Assembly (NCBI RefSeq): GCF_001011115.1 | Contig: NZ_CP008874.1 | Coordinates: 1,998,440 to 2,062,439, forward strand | Direction of reading: 5' to 3' | DNA length: 64,000 bases | Source of the DNA: Halanaeroarchaeum sulfurireducens | Lineage (GTDB): Archaea > Halobacteriota > Halobacteria > Halobacteriales > Halobacteriaceae | Shown: positions 26,797-35,858 of the stretch, piece after piece | Layout of the letters: every line of letters begins with the position of its first letter | Position numbering within the stretch: position 1 is the first letter of the stretch | Program-made: the position numbers and the translations under genes | Notes under the pieces: model-generated | Seen by the model: the letters and a program-made list of their open reading frames with translations, nothing else | What the model was told of the DNA's origin: nothing | The model's database searches: none

Positions 26797-28047
26797 TCAC
26801 CCGAAGATATCGCGGGCGGCGTCGAGTCCGTCGAGCAGTGCCTCGACTTCCTCGCGGGTGTTGTACAGGTAAAAGGACGCGCGGGCGGTCGCCGGCACGC
26901 CCAGTTTGCGGTGCAGCGGCTGGACGCAGTGATGGCCGGCACGCACTGCGACGCCATGGTCGTTGAGGATGCTCGAAAGGTCGTGGGCGTGGATGCCCTC
27001 CATCTGGAAGGAGACGAGGCCGGTCCGGTCCACCTCGGGTCCGGGGCCGAAGACCCGAACGTCCTCGCGCTCTTCGAGGCGTTCGAGGGCGTATCGGGCG
27101 ACGTAGTCCTCGTGGGCCTGAATGGTCTCGAACCCCACGTCGTCGAGGTAATCAGCGGCGGCGGCGAGCCCGACCGCCTCCGCGATCGGCGGGGTACCGG
27201 CCTCGAACTTCCAGGGGAGTTCGTTGTAGGTGGCCGTCTCCCAGGTGACCTCACGAATCATCTCACCGCCGTAGAGGAACGGCTCCATCTCCTCCAGGAT
27301 GGACTCCCGTGCCCAGAGCACGCCGATCCCGGTGGGGCCGGCCATCTTGTGCCCGGAGAAGGCGAAGAAGTCGACGTCCAGTGCCGCCACGTCGACCGGG
27401 CGGTTCGGGACGGTCTGGGCGCCGTCCCCGAGGATCAGGGCGTCGTGCTCGTGGGCCATCGCCGCCAGTTCGTCGAGGGGGTTGACGGTCCCGAGGACGT
27501 TCGAGGCGTGGACCGCGCTCACCATCGCGACGTCGTCGTCGATGAGTTCGCCCGCGTGGTCCAGGTCGAGACGGCCATCGTCCTCGACCCGGACGTACCG
27601 CACCTCCGCGCCCGCCCGCTGGGCGATCTGCTGCCAGGTCACCAGCGAGGCGTGGTGTTCCATCTCGGTGAGCACGACGGCATCGCCGGCGCCGAGGTTC
27701 GACAGCCCCCAGGCGTACGCGACGAGGTTGATGGCCTCGGTCGTGTTCTTGGTGAAGACGATCTCCTCGCGGCCGCCCGGCGCGCCGATCAGGTCGGCCA
27801 TCCGGTCGTGGGCCGCCTCGTAGGCCAGCGAGGCCTCCTGGCTCAACGTGTGGATGCCGCGATGGACGTTCGCGTTGTACTCGCGGTAGTATCGCGAGAT
27901 GGCGTCGATGACGGGTTCGGGCGTCTGCGTCGTCGCCGCGTTGTCGAGATAGACCAACGGCGTGTCCTCGCCCACCTCCCGGTCGAGGATCGGGAAGTCC
28001 GCCCGCACCGCGGCGACGTCCAGGGGCGACCGCTCGTAGACCTTCAT
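26797..28047 (-). CDS. sufS: SufS-type cysteine desulfurase
   Basis: A 416-residue PLP enzyme that takes sulfur from cysteine for Fe-S clusters. YLDNAATTQTP near residue 33 and the Schiff-base Lys in SGHKMAGPTG near residue 230 are clear; the persulfide Cys is in RAGHHCVQPL near residue 370. The single-residue insertion style is group II (SufS). The gene is divergent from nothing close and followed 77 bp later by sufU. The usual sufBCD are not in the window. Confidence 0.92.
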   Translation of the reverse strand: MKVYERSPLDVAAVRADFPILDREVGEDTPLVYLDNAATTQTPEPVIDAISRYYREYNANVHRGIHTLSQEASLAYEAAHDRMADLIGAPGGREEIVFTKNTTEAINLVAYAWGLSNLGAGDAVVLTEMEHHASLVTWQQIAQRAGAEVRYVRVEDDGRLDLDHAGELIDDDVAMVSAVHASNVLGTVNPLDELAAMAHEHDALILGDGAQTVPNRPVDVAALDVDFFAFSGHKMAGPTGIGVLWARESILEEMEPFLYGGEMIREVTWETATYNELPWKFEAGTPPIAEAVGLAAAADYLDDVGFETIQAHEDYVARYALERLEEREDVRVFGPGPEVDRTGLVSFQMEGIHAHDLSSILNDHGVAVRAGHHCVQPLHRKLGVPATARASFYLYNTREEVEALLDGLDAARDIFG

Positions 28048-28226
28048 TGTCTATTCCCACGGTACGGACACATTACTTTGCTTCGGTGAACGAAGTCGTC
28101 GGACGGTCGGCGAACCCCTTCGTTTCGTGTGGACATGTCGAGACGTTTGTCCAAAACCCGGCGAAACTGGCCCGGTCGTGCACCGAAGTGGTCTCGGCGC
28201 CGCGGCACCGTCGTCGTGGACGGCGA

Positions 28227-28517
28227 TTACAGCCTGAGAAACTGGGCGTGCAGCGTGGTGTCGACCTCGAGGACGTTCGCCTCGTCGACGTAGCCGGCCT
28301 CGATGGCGAGTTCGACCACGTCCCGACCGACGAGGTTCGCGACGGTCGCCCGGGAGAGGGCCTCGACGACCGCGTCCTCGTCGCGCGACTCGCCGCCGTA
28401 GAACTCGTCGCTGACCGTGATCGAGACGTCGCCGTCCTCGAAGGTCTCGCCCAGCACGTCGGGGTCGCAGGCGGTGACGAGCAGTCCCTGATCGGTCTGT
28501 CGCTCCGAGACGATCAT
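28227..28517 (-). CDS. DUF424 family protein
   Basis: A 96-residue archaeal DUF424 protein. Conserved features are the opening MIVSERQTDQGLLVTACDPD-like strand, GETFEDGD near residue 28, the FYGGE segment near residue 40, and VANLVGRDVVELAIEAG near residue 61. Its function is unknown; it is widely conserved in archaea. It begins ten bases after the stop of the TPR gene on the same strand, so the two are co-transcribed. Confidence 0.85.
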   Translation of the reverse strand: MIVSERQTDQGLLVTACDPDVLGETFEDGDVSITVSDEFYGGESRDEDAVVEALSRATVANLVGRDVVELAIEAGYVDEANVLEVDTTLHAQFLRL

Positions 28518-28527
28518 TGCGAGGCGA

Positions 28528-29286
28528 TCATCCCTCGTCGACGAGCGCCGCTTCCTGCTCCTCGCGGATTTTCTCGGCGCGGGCGGCGACCTCGCCAGCT
28601 TCCTCCTCACGGCCGAGTTCGTCGAGGGCTCGTGACTTCTCCTCGTAGACGTCGGACTGGCGGAAGCCGAGGCGGAGGGCATTGTCGAGACATTCCAGGG
28701 CGTCCTCGGCCTGCGCACGCTCGTTCTGAATGAATCCGAGATTGTACCAGGCCTGGCCCAGTCGGTCGTTCTCCCTGACCGCCTCCTCGGCGTGATAGAA
28801 GGCTTTCTCGTCCTTGCCGAACTCCCAGAGCGCGTACGCGAGGTTGGTATGGGCCTCGGCGGCGAACTGGCCGTCCTCGTCGACGTGGATGGCCTCGCGG
28901 TGGGAGTCGATGGCCGCCTCGAACTCCTCGAGTTCGGCGTGGGCGATACCCTTGTTCACCCAGGCCTCCTGTTCTGTCGTCTCGTCGTCGGCGTAGCGGG
29001 CGGCGCGCTCGAAGGAGTCGACGGCCTGCTCGTTGCGGTTGATGCCCATGTACTCCAGTCCCACGTCGATGAGGTCGTCCGCCTCCACCGCGTCGGAGAC
29101 GATGTTCCGCTCGTCGAGGTGGTCGGCCACCGCGTAGGAATCCACCGGGTCGATCGTGGAGGGATCGATCGAGAGCTCCGGCGGATCGAGGTCGAATCCC
29201 TCGTAGGGGTCGGAAAAGCCTTGGCCCTCCGAGAAGCTGTGGGGGCCGTCCCCCGGATTGCCCGAATCCTCCTCGTGGTCGGTCAT
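28528..29286 (-). CDS. Tetratricopeptide-repeat protein
   Basis: A 252-residue acidic TPR protein. After a disordered, acidic N-terminus of about 75 residues, four to five TPR units are visible: DVGLEYMGINRNEQAVDSFERA, AWVNKGIAHAELEEF, AHTNLAYALWEFGKDEKA and AWYNLGFIQNERAQA-type helices, each with the W/G/Y/A/F spacing. It should be a protein-interaction scaffold; partners are unknown. The start at 29286 is exactly opposite the thpR start, with one symmetric TATA-like TTAA midway. Confidence 0.85.
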   Translation of the reverse strand: MTDHEEDSGNPGDGPHSFSEGQGFSDPYEGFDLDPPELSIDPSTIDPVDSYAVADHLDERNIVSDAVEADDLIDVGLEYMGINRNEQAVDSFERAARYADDETTEQEAWVNKGIAHAELEEFEAAIDSHREAIHVDEDGQFAAEAHTNLAYALWEFGKDEKAFYHAEEAVRENDRLGQAWYNLGFIQNERAQAEDALECLDNALRLGFRQSDVYEEKSRALDELGREEEAGEVAARAEKIREEQEAALVDEG

Positions 29287-29307
29287 GGTCCGGAATAGGT
29301 GAGGCGG

Positions 29308-29317
29308 AGGGTTAAGG
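29308..29317. promoter_or_regulatory. Shared symmetric TATA-like element for two divergent genes
   Basis: The centre TTAA is at 29312-29315 in a GGGTTAAGGG-type context. It lies 27.5 bases from the thpR ATG (29341) and 27.5 bases from the TPR-gene ATG (29286), the distance for leaderless start on each side. No other TATA-like sequence is seen in the 54-bp gap. That one element serves both genes is an inference. Confidence 0.5.
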
Positions 29318-29340
29318 GCACCGCACACGGACGAACGCAC

Positions 29341-29898
29341 ATGCGACTGTTCGTGAGCGTCGACCTCCCGGATGACCTGACCGAGGAGGTCGCCGCAGTA
29401 CAGGACAGACTCGAGGACGCATCGGGACTCGACTTCACCGACCCGGCCCAGGCCCACGTGACGATGAAGTTCCTCGGCGAGACGCCCCCACACCAGGTGG
29501 ACGAAATCGTCGACGCGCTCGAGACGGCCGTCGAGGAATCCGGCGTCGCGCCCTTCGAGGCGACCTATGGCGGACTGGGCGTCTTCCCTTCCCTCGATTA
29601 CATCAGCGTGGTCTGGCTCGGCGTGAGCGACGGGGAGCGGGAATTCGAACGCCTGCACGCCCCGATCGAATCCGAACTCGTCGACATCGGGTTCGACGAG
29701 GCCGACCACGAGTTCACCCCCCACGTGACCCTCGCGCGGATGAACCACGCCGGCGGGAAGGACCTCGTCCAGCGCGTGGTTCGGGAGGAGTCGCCGGTCG
29801 TCGGAACGGCCACCGTCGGGGAGGTCCAGCTCACCGAAAGCACGCTCACCTCCGAGGGCCCGGTCTACGAGACGGTCGCCAGCGTTCCGCTGGAGTGA
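29341..29898 (+). CDS. thpR: RNA 2',3'-cyclic phosphodiesterase (2'-5' RNA ligase family)
   Basis: A 185-residue 2H phosphoesterase. The two HxT motifs are intact: HVTMKFLG near residue 40 and HVTLARM near residue 129. ThpR opens 2',3'-cyclic phosphates on RNA ends, and was first seen as a 2'-5' tRNA ligase, so a link to tRNA splicing is possible. MRLFVSVDLP is the typical start. It shares a promoter region with the TPR gene. Confidence 0.9.
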   Translation: MRLFVSVDLPDDLTEEVAAVQDRLEDASGLDFTDPAQAHVTMKFLGETPPHQVDEIVDALETAVEESGVAPFEATYGGLGVFPSLDYISVVWLGVSDGEREFERLHAPIESELVDIGFDEADHEFTPHVTLARMNHAGGKDLVQRVVREESPVVGTATVGEVQLTESTLTSEGPVYETVASVPLE

Positions 29899-30000
29899 GC
29901 GGGGCGGCGACCGCGGTCACTCTGCCGGGAGACGGGCCGTCCGGAACGGTTCACGGATCGAGCCGGACGGGTTAATACGCCGTGTTTCGAAGGATCGGCT

Positions 30001-30948
30001 ATGGCAGATGGTCGCGGGGGCGGCGATGCGTGCGACGCCGCAGACGGCGGGCCCGGCCACTCCAGTCACGGCGAGCGGAGTGCCAGGACGCTGGCACTCG
30101 TCGCCGCCATCAACGTTGTGGGGTTTTTCGCCGAGCTTGCGGGCGGCCTCCTGTTCGGCTCCGTCGCGCTGCTCAGCGACGCAGTCCACATGCTCTTCGA
30201 CGCACTCGCCTACGGGATGGCGTTCGCGGCGGCGAGTCTCGCCGAGCGGTACGACGCCTCCGACCGGTGGTCCTACGGTCTTCACCGGCTCGAGCCACTC
30301 TCGGCGTTCCTGAACGGTGTGCTCCTGGTCCCCATGGTCGGTTACATCCTCTACGAGTCGGTCCAGCGATTCCTCTCGCCGGTCGACATCGCCACCGGGC
30401 CGACCATCGCGCTCGCCATCGGCGGGCTGGGAGTGAACGTGCTCTCGATGGCCGTCCTCCAGGGGGACGACATGAATCTAAACGAGCGCGGCGCGTACTA
30501 TCACCTGCTCGGGGACGCCGGCGGCTCGGTCGCCGTCATCGTCTCGATGATCGTCGTCGAGTTCACCGGCATTTCGGTCATCGACCCCGTCGTCGCCGTG
30601 CTCATCGCGGCAGTCGTGCTCTGGTCCGCCGGGAACCTCCTCCGGGGAAGCGGCGCGATATTCCTTCACGAGGCACCGGTCACCCGGGCAGACGTCGAGG
30701 CGCGGTTGCAGACCGTCGATGGCGTCACAGGCCTGCGAGACGTCCACGCCTGGCAGATCTGCAGCGAGATCACGGTCGCAACGGTTCAGGTGGACGTGGC
30801 AGTCGCGGATATCGAGGAGGCGGCGGCGGTGACCGAGCGTCTTTACCGCGAACTCGCGGACCTGGGCGTCGACCACGCGACCGTCGAACTCTGCCACGAG
30901 GGCTACGACCGGGGCGTTCAGTTGAACGCGCACGCACACTCCGGCTGA
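30001..30948 (+). CDS. Cation diffusion facilitator (ZitB-like)
   Basis: A 315-residue CDF transporter that exports divalent metals such as zinc in exchange for protons. It has about six membrane helices, with metal-site motifs [10 protein letters not shown] near residue 59 (helix 2) and HLLGDAGGS near residue 168 (helix 5), and a soluble C-terminal domain (residues 220-305). The N-terminus is His/Cys-containing. A TATA-like GGGTTAATACG lies about 27 nt upstream of the ATG (29968-29977). It is separate from the translation cluster that follows. Confidence 0.9.
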   Translation: MADGRGGGDACDAADGGPGHSSHGERSARTLALVAAINVVGFFAELAGGLLFGSVALLSDAVHMLFDALAYGMAFAAASLAERYDASDRWSYGLHRLEPLSAFLNGVLLVPMVGYILYESVQRFLSPVDIATGPTIALAIGGLGVNVLSMAVLQGDDMNLNERGAYYHLLGDAGGSVAVIVSMIVVEFTGISVIDPVVAVLIAAVVLWSAGNLLRGSGAIFLHEAPVTRADVEARLQTVDGVTGLRDVHAWQICSEITVATVQVDVAVADIEEAAAVTERLYRELADLGVDHATVELCHEGYDRGVQLNAHAHSG

Positions 30949-30963
30949 CCAACGAACGAACAA

Positions 30964-30972
30964 GGTTTTATG
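30964..30972 (+). promoter_or_regulatory. TATA-like element of the rpl39e operon
   Basis: GTTTTATGG lies about 30 nt upstream of the rpl39e ATG, suitable for transcription of the L39e-L31e-aIF6 (and probably prefoldin-FtsY) operon. The call rests on position and composition only. Confidence 0.55.
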
Positions 30973-30998
30973 GGCGCCGGGGAGTAGTGACGAGCACT

Positions 30999-31151
30999 AT
31001 GAGCAAGAAATCCAAGGCCAAAAAGAAGCGGCTGGCGAAACTGGAGCGCCAGAACAGCCGCGTCCCGGCCTGGGTCATCATGAAGACCGACCGCGACGTG
31101 CAGCAAAACCCCAAGCGACGCCAGTGGCGGCGCAGCGACACGGACGAGTAA
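30999..31151 (+). CDS. rpl39e: Ribosomal protein L39e
   Basis: A 50-residue basic protein of the exit tunnel of the large ribosomal subunit. [18 protein letters not shown] at the start, PAWVIMKT in the middle and [10 protein letters not shown] at the end are characteristic. It heads a cluster in which rpl31e begins after three bases. It is unusually basic for this acidic proteome, as expected for L39e. Confidence 0.95.
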   Translation: MSKKSKAKKKRLAKLERQNSRVPAWVIMKTDRDVQQNPKRRQWRRSDTDE

Positions 31152-31154
31152 CCC

Positions 31155-31436
31155 ATGAGTGCAAGCGATTTCGAGGAGCGGATCATCACCGTGCCGCTTC
31201 GGGACGTAAAGAAGGCCTCGAAGGGCAAGCGCAGCGGTCTGGCCATGGACCTCGTGCGTTCGCACCTCGCGAAGCAGTTCGCCGTCGACGAGGACGCCGT
31301 TCGCCTCGATCCCTCCATCAACGAGGCCGTCTGGGAACGCGGCCGAGGCAATCCGCCGCGCAAGCTACGGGTTCGGGCTGCCCGATTCGACGAGGAGGGC
31401 GAGGTCGTCGTCGAAGCGGAATACGAATCGGCGTAG
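31155..31436 (+). CDS. rpl31e: Ribosomal protein L31e
   Basis: A 93-residue large-subunit protein near the exit of the tunnel. The ERIITVPLRDVKKA start and INEAVWERGRGNPPRKLRV end are family-typical. It is followed three bases later by aIF6, whose GTG start is a common translational-coupling arrangement. Confidence 0.95.
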   Translation: MSASDFEERIITVPLRDVKKASKGKRSGLAMDLVRSHLAKQFAVDEDAVRLDPSINEAVWERGRGNPPRKLRVRAARFDEEGEVVVEAEYESA

Positions 31437-31439
31437 AGC

Positions 31440-32105
31440 GTGCTCCGCACTGCCTTCTTCGGATCGCCGTACGTGGGCGTCTTCGCGGAAGCCACCGACG
31501 GCTACGTCGCCGTGCGCCAGGATCTCGAGGACGACCTCGTCGAGGCGCTCGGTGCGGAACTCGACGCGCCGGTCGTCCGGACGACGGTCGGCGGGTCCGC
31601 CACGGTGGGCGCCCTCCTTGCCGGCAACGATAGCGGCGTGCTCGTGACCGGCCGCGCGACGGACGGCGAGATCGAGCGCCTCGAGGAAGGGACCGACCGG
31701 CCAGTTGCGCGGCTACCGGGACGCATCAACGCCGCGGGCAACGTCGTACTGGCGAACGATCACGGGGCGTACGTTCACCCGGACCTCACCAGGGATGCCG
31801 TCCAGGTCGTCAAAGACACCCTCGACGTGCCCGTGACACGTGGAGACATCGGCGGCGTGCGGACAGTGGGAACGGCAGCCGTCGCGAACGACCGGGGGGC
31901 GCTCTGCCACCCGAAGGCGACCGACGACGAACTCGACACGATCGAGGAGGTCCTCGACGTCCACGCCGACATCGGCACCATCAACTACGGCGGTCCGCTC
32001 CTCGGGTCCGGCCTGCTGGCCAACGACGCGGGCTACGTCGTCGGCGAGGAGACGACCGGCCCGGAACTCGGTCGGATCGAGGACGCGTTGGGCTACGTCG
32101 ACTGA
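31440..32105 (+). CDS. eif6: Translation initiation factor aIF6
   Basis: A 221-residue anti-association factor that binds the large ribosomal subunit. The five-fold repeat structure is visible, with [15 protein letters not shown] near residue 181 and [11 protein letters not shown] near residue 146 among the conserved segments. The start is GTG at 31440, three bases after the L31e stop. Normally rpl18ae (LX) follows in archaea; here only 90 bp separate it from prefoldin, without such a gene. Confidence 0.94.
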   Translation: MLRTAFFGSPYVGVFAEATDGYVAVRQDLEDDLVEALGAELDAPVVRTTVGGSATVGALLAGNDSGVLVTGRATDGEIERLEEGTDRPVARLPGRINAAGNVVLANDHGAYVHPDLTRDAVQVVKDTLDVPVTRGDIGGVRTVGTAAVANDRGALCHPKATDDELDTIEEVLDVHADIGTINYGGPLLGSGLLANDAGYVVGEETTGPELGRIEDALGYVD

Positions 32106-32195
32106 TCGGCGTTTCTCTCGACGGCCTGCAGCGAGCGCAGAGCGGAGAGGGTGGCGATGAGAAGATACTTCCCGCTAAAGGCCGGCAATTCGGGT

Positions 32196-32654
32196 ATGAG
32201 TCTTGGAGGCGGCGGCGGTCAACTCGAAGAGCTGTCACAGCAGCTGCAGGAGCTCGAATCGCAGAAGGAACAACTCGACGAACAGATCGAGGTACTCAAT
32301 GCCGAGCAGGCCGAGATCGACGAGGCCATCGAGGCGCTCGACGTCATCGAAAGCGATGGGACGGTACAGGTTCCCCTGGGCGGCGGCGCCTACGTGCGAG
32401 CCACCATCGGCGACGTCGACGAGGTCGTCGTTGATATCGGTGGCGGCTTCGCGGCCGAACAGGACCGCGAGGGCGCCACGGAGACCCTGGAGAACAAAAA
32501 GGAGTTGCTCGATGAGGATATCGAAGAGGTCAAATCCCAAATCGCGGAACTCGAAGCCGAAAGTGACAAACTCGAAGAGCAGGCACAGCAGGCCCAACAG
32601 CAGATGATCCAGCAGCAGATGGCCCAGCAGCAGGGTCAGCAGGATCAAGAATAG
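32196..32654 (+). CDS. pfdA: Prefoldin alpha subunit
   Basis: A 152-residue co-chaperone subunit that delivers unfolded proteins to the thermosome. The two long coiled-coils (residues 9-52 and 95-135) flank a central beta segment with VQVPLGGGAYVRA near residue 57. The last 20 residues are a Gln/Met-rich tail. It is the third-from-last gene of the operon, ending ten bases before ftsY. The ATG at 32196 follows a TATA-like TAAAGG only weakly. Confidence 0.92.
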   Translation: MSLGGGGGQLEELSQQLQELESQKEQLDEQIEVLNAEQAEIDEAIEALDVIESDGTVQVPLGGGAYVRATIGDVDEVVVDIGGGFAAEQDREGATETLENKKELLDEDIEEVKSQIAELEAESDKLEEQAQQAQQQMIQQQMAQQQGQQDQE

Positions 32655-32664
32655 GGAGTTCTCG

Positions 32665-33711
32665 ATGTTCGAGGGGTTGAAGGAGAAACTCGGTTCGTTC
32701 AGGGACGATGCCGAGGAAGCCGCCGAGGAGGCGGCCGACGATACGACCGACGATACCAAAGCTGAAGCCGACGAAGCCGCAGCTGAAACCGGTCAGTCGG
32801 CCGAGGAGACCGGAAACGAGGACCCGTCGCTGGGAGCGAAGGCAAAATCCCTGGCGACGGGAAAGGTCATTCTCGACGAGGACGACCTCGAGGAGCCGCT
32901 CTGGGACCTCGAGATGGCGCTGTTGGAAAGCGACGTCGAGATGAGCGTCGCGGAGGAAATCCTCGACACCATCGAGGCGGACCTCACCGGCGAGCGTCGC
33001 GGCTTCACCGAACAGACCGAGAACATCGTGACGGCGGCGCTCCGTGACGCCCTGCTCGAGGTCATCGACGTCGGGCAGTTCGACTTCGACGAGCACGTGG
33101 CGGCCAGCGAGAAGCCGGTCGTCATCGTCTTCACCGGCGTCAACGGCGTCGGGAAAACGACGACGATCGCGAAGCTCGCGAAGTACCTCGATGACCGGGG
33201 CTACTCGAGCGTTCTGGCGAACGGCGACACCTACCGGGCCGGGGCCAACGAGCAGATCCAGGAGCACGCCGAACGGCTCGACAAGAAGCTCATCAGCCAC
33301 GAGCGGGGTGGCGATCCGACGGCAGTTATCTACGACGCAGTCGAGTACGCCGAGGCCAACGACGTCGACGTGGTACTGGGAGACACGGCCGGTCGGCTCC
33401 ACACGAGCAACGACCTGATGGCCCAGCTCGAGAAACTCGATCGTATCGTCGATCCCGATCTGACCATCTTCGTGGACGAGGCCGTCGCCGGTCAGGACGC
33501 GGTGAACCGCGCGAAGGAGTTCGACTCGGCCGCATCCATCGACGGGACCATCCTCACGATGGCCGACGCCGACGCCCAGGGCGGCGCGGCCATCTCCATC
33601 TCGTACGTAACCGGCAAGCCCATCCTCTTTCTCGGCACCGGGCAGACGTACGACGATCTGGAGAAGTTCGATCCCGAGACGCTCGTCGACGACCTGCTCG
33701 GCGAGGCGTGA
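32665..33711 (+). CDS. ftsY: Signal recognition particle receptor FtsY
   Basis: A 348-residue SRP-GTPase receptor. An acidic, disordered N-terminus (residues 10-60, Ala/Glu/Asp-rich) may bind membranes, then the N domain and G domain. The P loop GVNGVGKTTT is near residue 158, DTAGR near residue 238, and the distal GGAAISI and LGTGQ near residues 303-320. The G4 motif, normally TKxD, reads TMADAD near residue 294. It is co-located with SRP54, the partner that binds signal peptides. Confidence 0.93.
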   Translation: MFEGLKEKLGSFRDDAEEAAEEAADDTTDDTKAEADEAAAETGQSAEETGNEDPSLGAKAKSLATGKVILDEDDLEEPLWDLEMALLESDVEMSVAEEILDTIEADLTGERRGFTEQTENIVTAALRDALLEVIDVGQFDFDEHVAASEKPVVIVFTGVNGVGKTTTIAKLAKYLDDRGYSSVLANGDTYRAGANEQIQEHAERLDKKLISHERGGDPTAVIYDAVEYAEANDVDVVLGDTAGRLHTSNDLMAQLEKLDRIVDPDLTIFVDEAVAGQDAVNRAKEFDSAASIDGTILTMADADAQGGAAISISYVTGKPILFLGTGQTYDDLEKFDPETLVDDLLGEA

Positions 33712-33831
33712 GCCCACGATCGATTTCTGGCGAACAGGCGAGACCGTCCACTCGCCGAGCGGCGTCTCGCACACCCGCGGAGCGCCCGGCGGCACGCGTT
33801 ATCGCATGCCTCGCCCTGGTCCGGGCTTCGT

Positions 33832-34320
33832 TCATAAACCCTCGGTCACATCCTCGTCCGCGGCCGTCGCGGGCGAGGCGGCCGCGAGGACGGTGAGTGG
33901 GGTACGGACACCCCCACGGTCGTAGGCTCGCACGTCGTCGAGCGTCCACGGCGGCACCGCGACGAAAACGTGGGGCGCCAGATCGTCGGTCGTGGCCAGG
34001 GCGGTGTCGCCACGTGGATGCGAGACGAACCGCCCTTGCGTGGTTCCGGCGGGGCGACCCAGGTCCACACCGAAGACGCGGTTGACCGCACCGCCAGCGT
34101 CTGGGAAGCTGAAATCCGCGAAGACCGGGGTCACCGCCGACAGCGTCCCGAGTCGCGCCCCCGGGCCGTCTGTCGGTTCCAGGTCGCCGGCCGGCCGGGT
34201 GGCGAGCGCGACGCTCACCGGGTCGGGCTCGCGGTCCCGGGCGAGTTCGAGCAGGGCCTCGAGCAAGGGGCGGGTCACGGCGACGGGGTCGCTTTTCACG
34301 GGTGCCCGAACGCGGGCCAC
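33832..34320 (-). CDS. Conserved haloarchaeal hypothetical protein
   Basis: A 162-residue protein if translated from GTG at 34320 ([13 protein letters not shown]); a longer form from ATG at 34356 is possible. I recall similar proteins next to srp54 in haloarchaea, with shared stretches such as [17 protein letters not shown] near residue 105 and VFAVPP-like strand. There is no recognised domain, no signal peptide and no membrane segment. It is divergent from srp54, and overlapping frames on the other strand are shadows. Function unknown. Confidence 0.65.
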   Translation of the reverse strand: MARVRAPVKSDPVAVTRPLLEALLELARDREPDPVSVALATRPAGDLEPTDGPGARLGTLSAVTPVFADFSFPDAGGAVNRVFGVDLGRPAGTTQGRFVSHPRGDTALATTDDLAPHVFVAVPPWTLDDVRAYDRGGVRTPLTVLAAASPATAADEDVTEGL

Positions 34321-34360
34321 GGAATTACGTCTGGTGCCCGGCCGAGTCGGTGACAAGGGC

Positions 34361-34366
34361 TTTAAT
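34361..34366 (+). promoter_or_regulatory. TATA-like element of srp54
   Basis: TTTAAT lies about 30 nt before the srp54 ATG at 34394, in the divergent gap with the hypothetical gene. No comparable element at the right distance is seen for the minus-strand gene. Confidence 0.5.
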
Positions 34367-34393
34367 GGCGTGACTGCCTACGTGGGGCCAACG

Positions 34394-35788
34394 ATGGTAC
34401 TCGACGACCTCGGGAGTTCCCTGCGGGGGACACTCGACAAACTCCGTGGGAAGTCCCGCATCAGCGAGGAGGACGTCGACGAGGTCGTCAAGGAGATTCA
34501 GCGGTCGCTGCTCCAGGCCGACGTCGACACGAGCCTCGTCATGGAGCTCTCGGACGACATCTCGTCCAGAGCCCTCGACGAAGAGCCCCCGGGCGGAACG
34601 ACCGCCCGGGACCACGTCCTGCGTATCGTGTACGAAGAGCTGGTCGACCTCGTCGGGGAGTCGACCGAACTGCCCCTCGAGGAACAGACCATCCTGCTCG
34701 CCGGCCTCCAGGGGTCGGGGAAGACCACCACCGCGGCCAAGATGGCCTGGTGGTTCTCGAAGAAGGGGTTACGCCCCGCGGTCATCCAGACTGACACCTT
34801 CCGCCCCGGCGCCTACGACCAGGCCAAGCAGATGGCCGACTCCGCCGAGGTATCCTTCTACGGTGACCCCGACGAGTCGGACCCGGTGGCGATCGCACGC
34901 GATGGCCTCGAGGCCACGAGCGACGCCGAGGTCCACATCGTCGACACGGCCGGCCGACACGCCCTCGAAGATGACCTCATCGACGAGATCGAGGACATCG
35001 AGGACGCTGTCGACCCCGACCGCCGGCTGCTCGTCCTCGACGCGGCCATCGGCCAGGGCGCCAAGGAGCAGGCCCAGCGCTTCGACGACGCCATCGGCAT
35101 CGACGGGGTCGTCATCACGAAACTCGACGGGACGGCCAAGGGTGGCGGCGCGCTGACCGCGGTCAACGAAACGGAGTCGACCATCGCCTTCCTCGGTTCC
35201 GGTGAGACCGTCAAGGACATCGAACGCTTCGAGCCATCGGGGTTCATCTCCCGCCTGCTCGGCATGGGGGACCTCAAACAGCTCACCGAGCGCGTCGAGC
35301 GCGCGATGGAGGAGACCGACGAGGAAGAAGAGGACTGGGACCCCGAAGACATGCTCCAGGGCGAGTTCACGCTCAAGGATATGCGCCACCAGATGAAGGC
35401 ACTCGATCGGATGGGGCCCCTGGGGCAGGTCATGGACATGATCCCGGGCATGGGCGGCAACATCATGGACCAGTTGCCCGACGACGCGATGGATGTTACC
35501 CAGGAGCGAATGCGGACCTTCGAGACGATCATGGACTCGATGACCGAGGGCGAGCTCGAAAACCCCCGCTCGATCGGCCAGAGCCGCACGGAGCGAATCG
35601 CCCGGGGCAGTGGTACGTCCGAAGACGACATCAGAGAGTTGCTCCAGCAGTATCGGACGATGTCCCAGGCCCTCAAGCAGTTCCAGGGGATGGGAGACAG
35701 CGACATGCAGCGCATGATGAAACAGATGGAAGGCGGCGGAGGCATGGGCGACATGGGAGACATGGGCGGCGCGGGACCGTTCGGGTGA
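34394..35788 (+). CDS. srp54: Signal recognition particle protein SRP54
   Basis: A 464-residue SRP GTPase that binds signal peptides and 7S RNA. The N domain is residues 1-90, the G domain has [10 protein letters not shown] near residue 105, DTAGRHAL near residue 187 and [11 protein letters not shown] near residue 242. The methionine-rich M domain follows with [11 protein letters not shown] near residue 321, and ends in a glycine/methionine low-complexity tail. Its start is ATG at 34394. The 7S RNA gene is not in the window. Confidence 0.96.
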   Translation: MVLDDLGSSLRGTLDKLRGKSRISEEDVDEVVKEIQRSLLQADVDTSLVMELSDDISSRALDEEPPGGTTARDHVLRIVYEELVDLVGESTELPLEEQTILLAGLQGSGKTTTAAKMAWWFSKKGLRPAVIQTDTFRPGAYDQAKQMADSAEVSFYGDPDESDPVAIARDGLEATSDAEVHIVDTAGRHALEDDLIDEIEDIEDAVDPDRRLLVLDAAIGQGAKEQAQRFDDAIGIDGVVITKLDGTAKGGGALTAVNETESTIAFLGSGETVKDIERFEPSGFISRLLGMGDLKQLTERVERAMEETDEEEEDWDPEDMLQGEFTLKDMRHQMKALDRMGPLGQVMDMIPGMGGNIMDQLPDDAMDVTQERMRTFETIMDSMTEGELENPRSIGQSRTERIARGSGTSEDDIRELLQQYRTMSQALKQFQGMGDSDMQRMMKQMEGGGGMGDMGDMGGAGPFG

Positions 35789-35858
35789 ACCCTCCTCCGA
35801 CGATAGGTCGGTTCCAGGCCGGGAGCATTTTTATCACGCCGCCTCGTTGATGCCGGCT

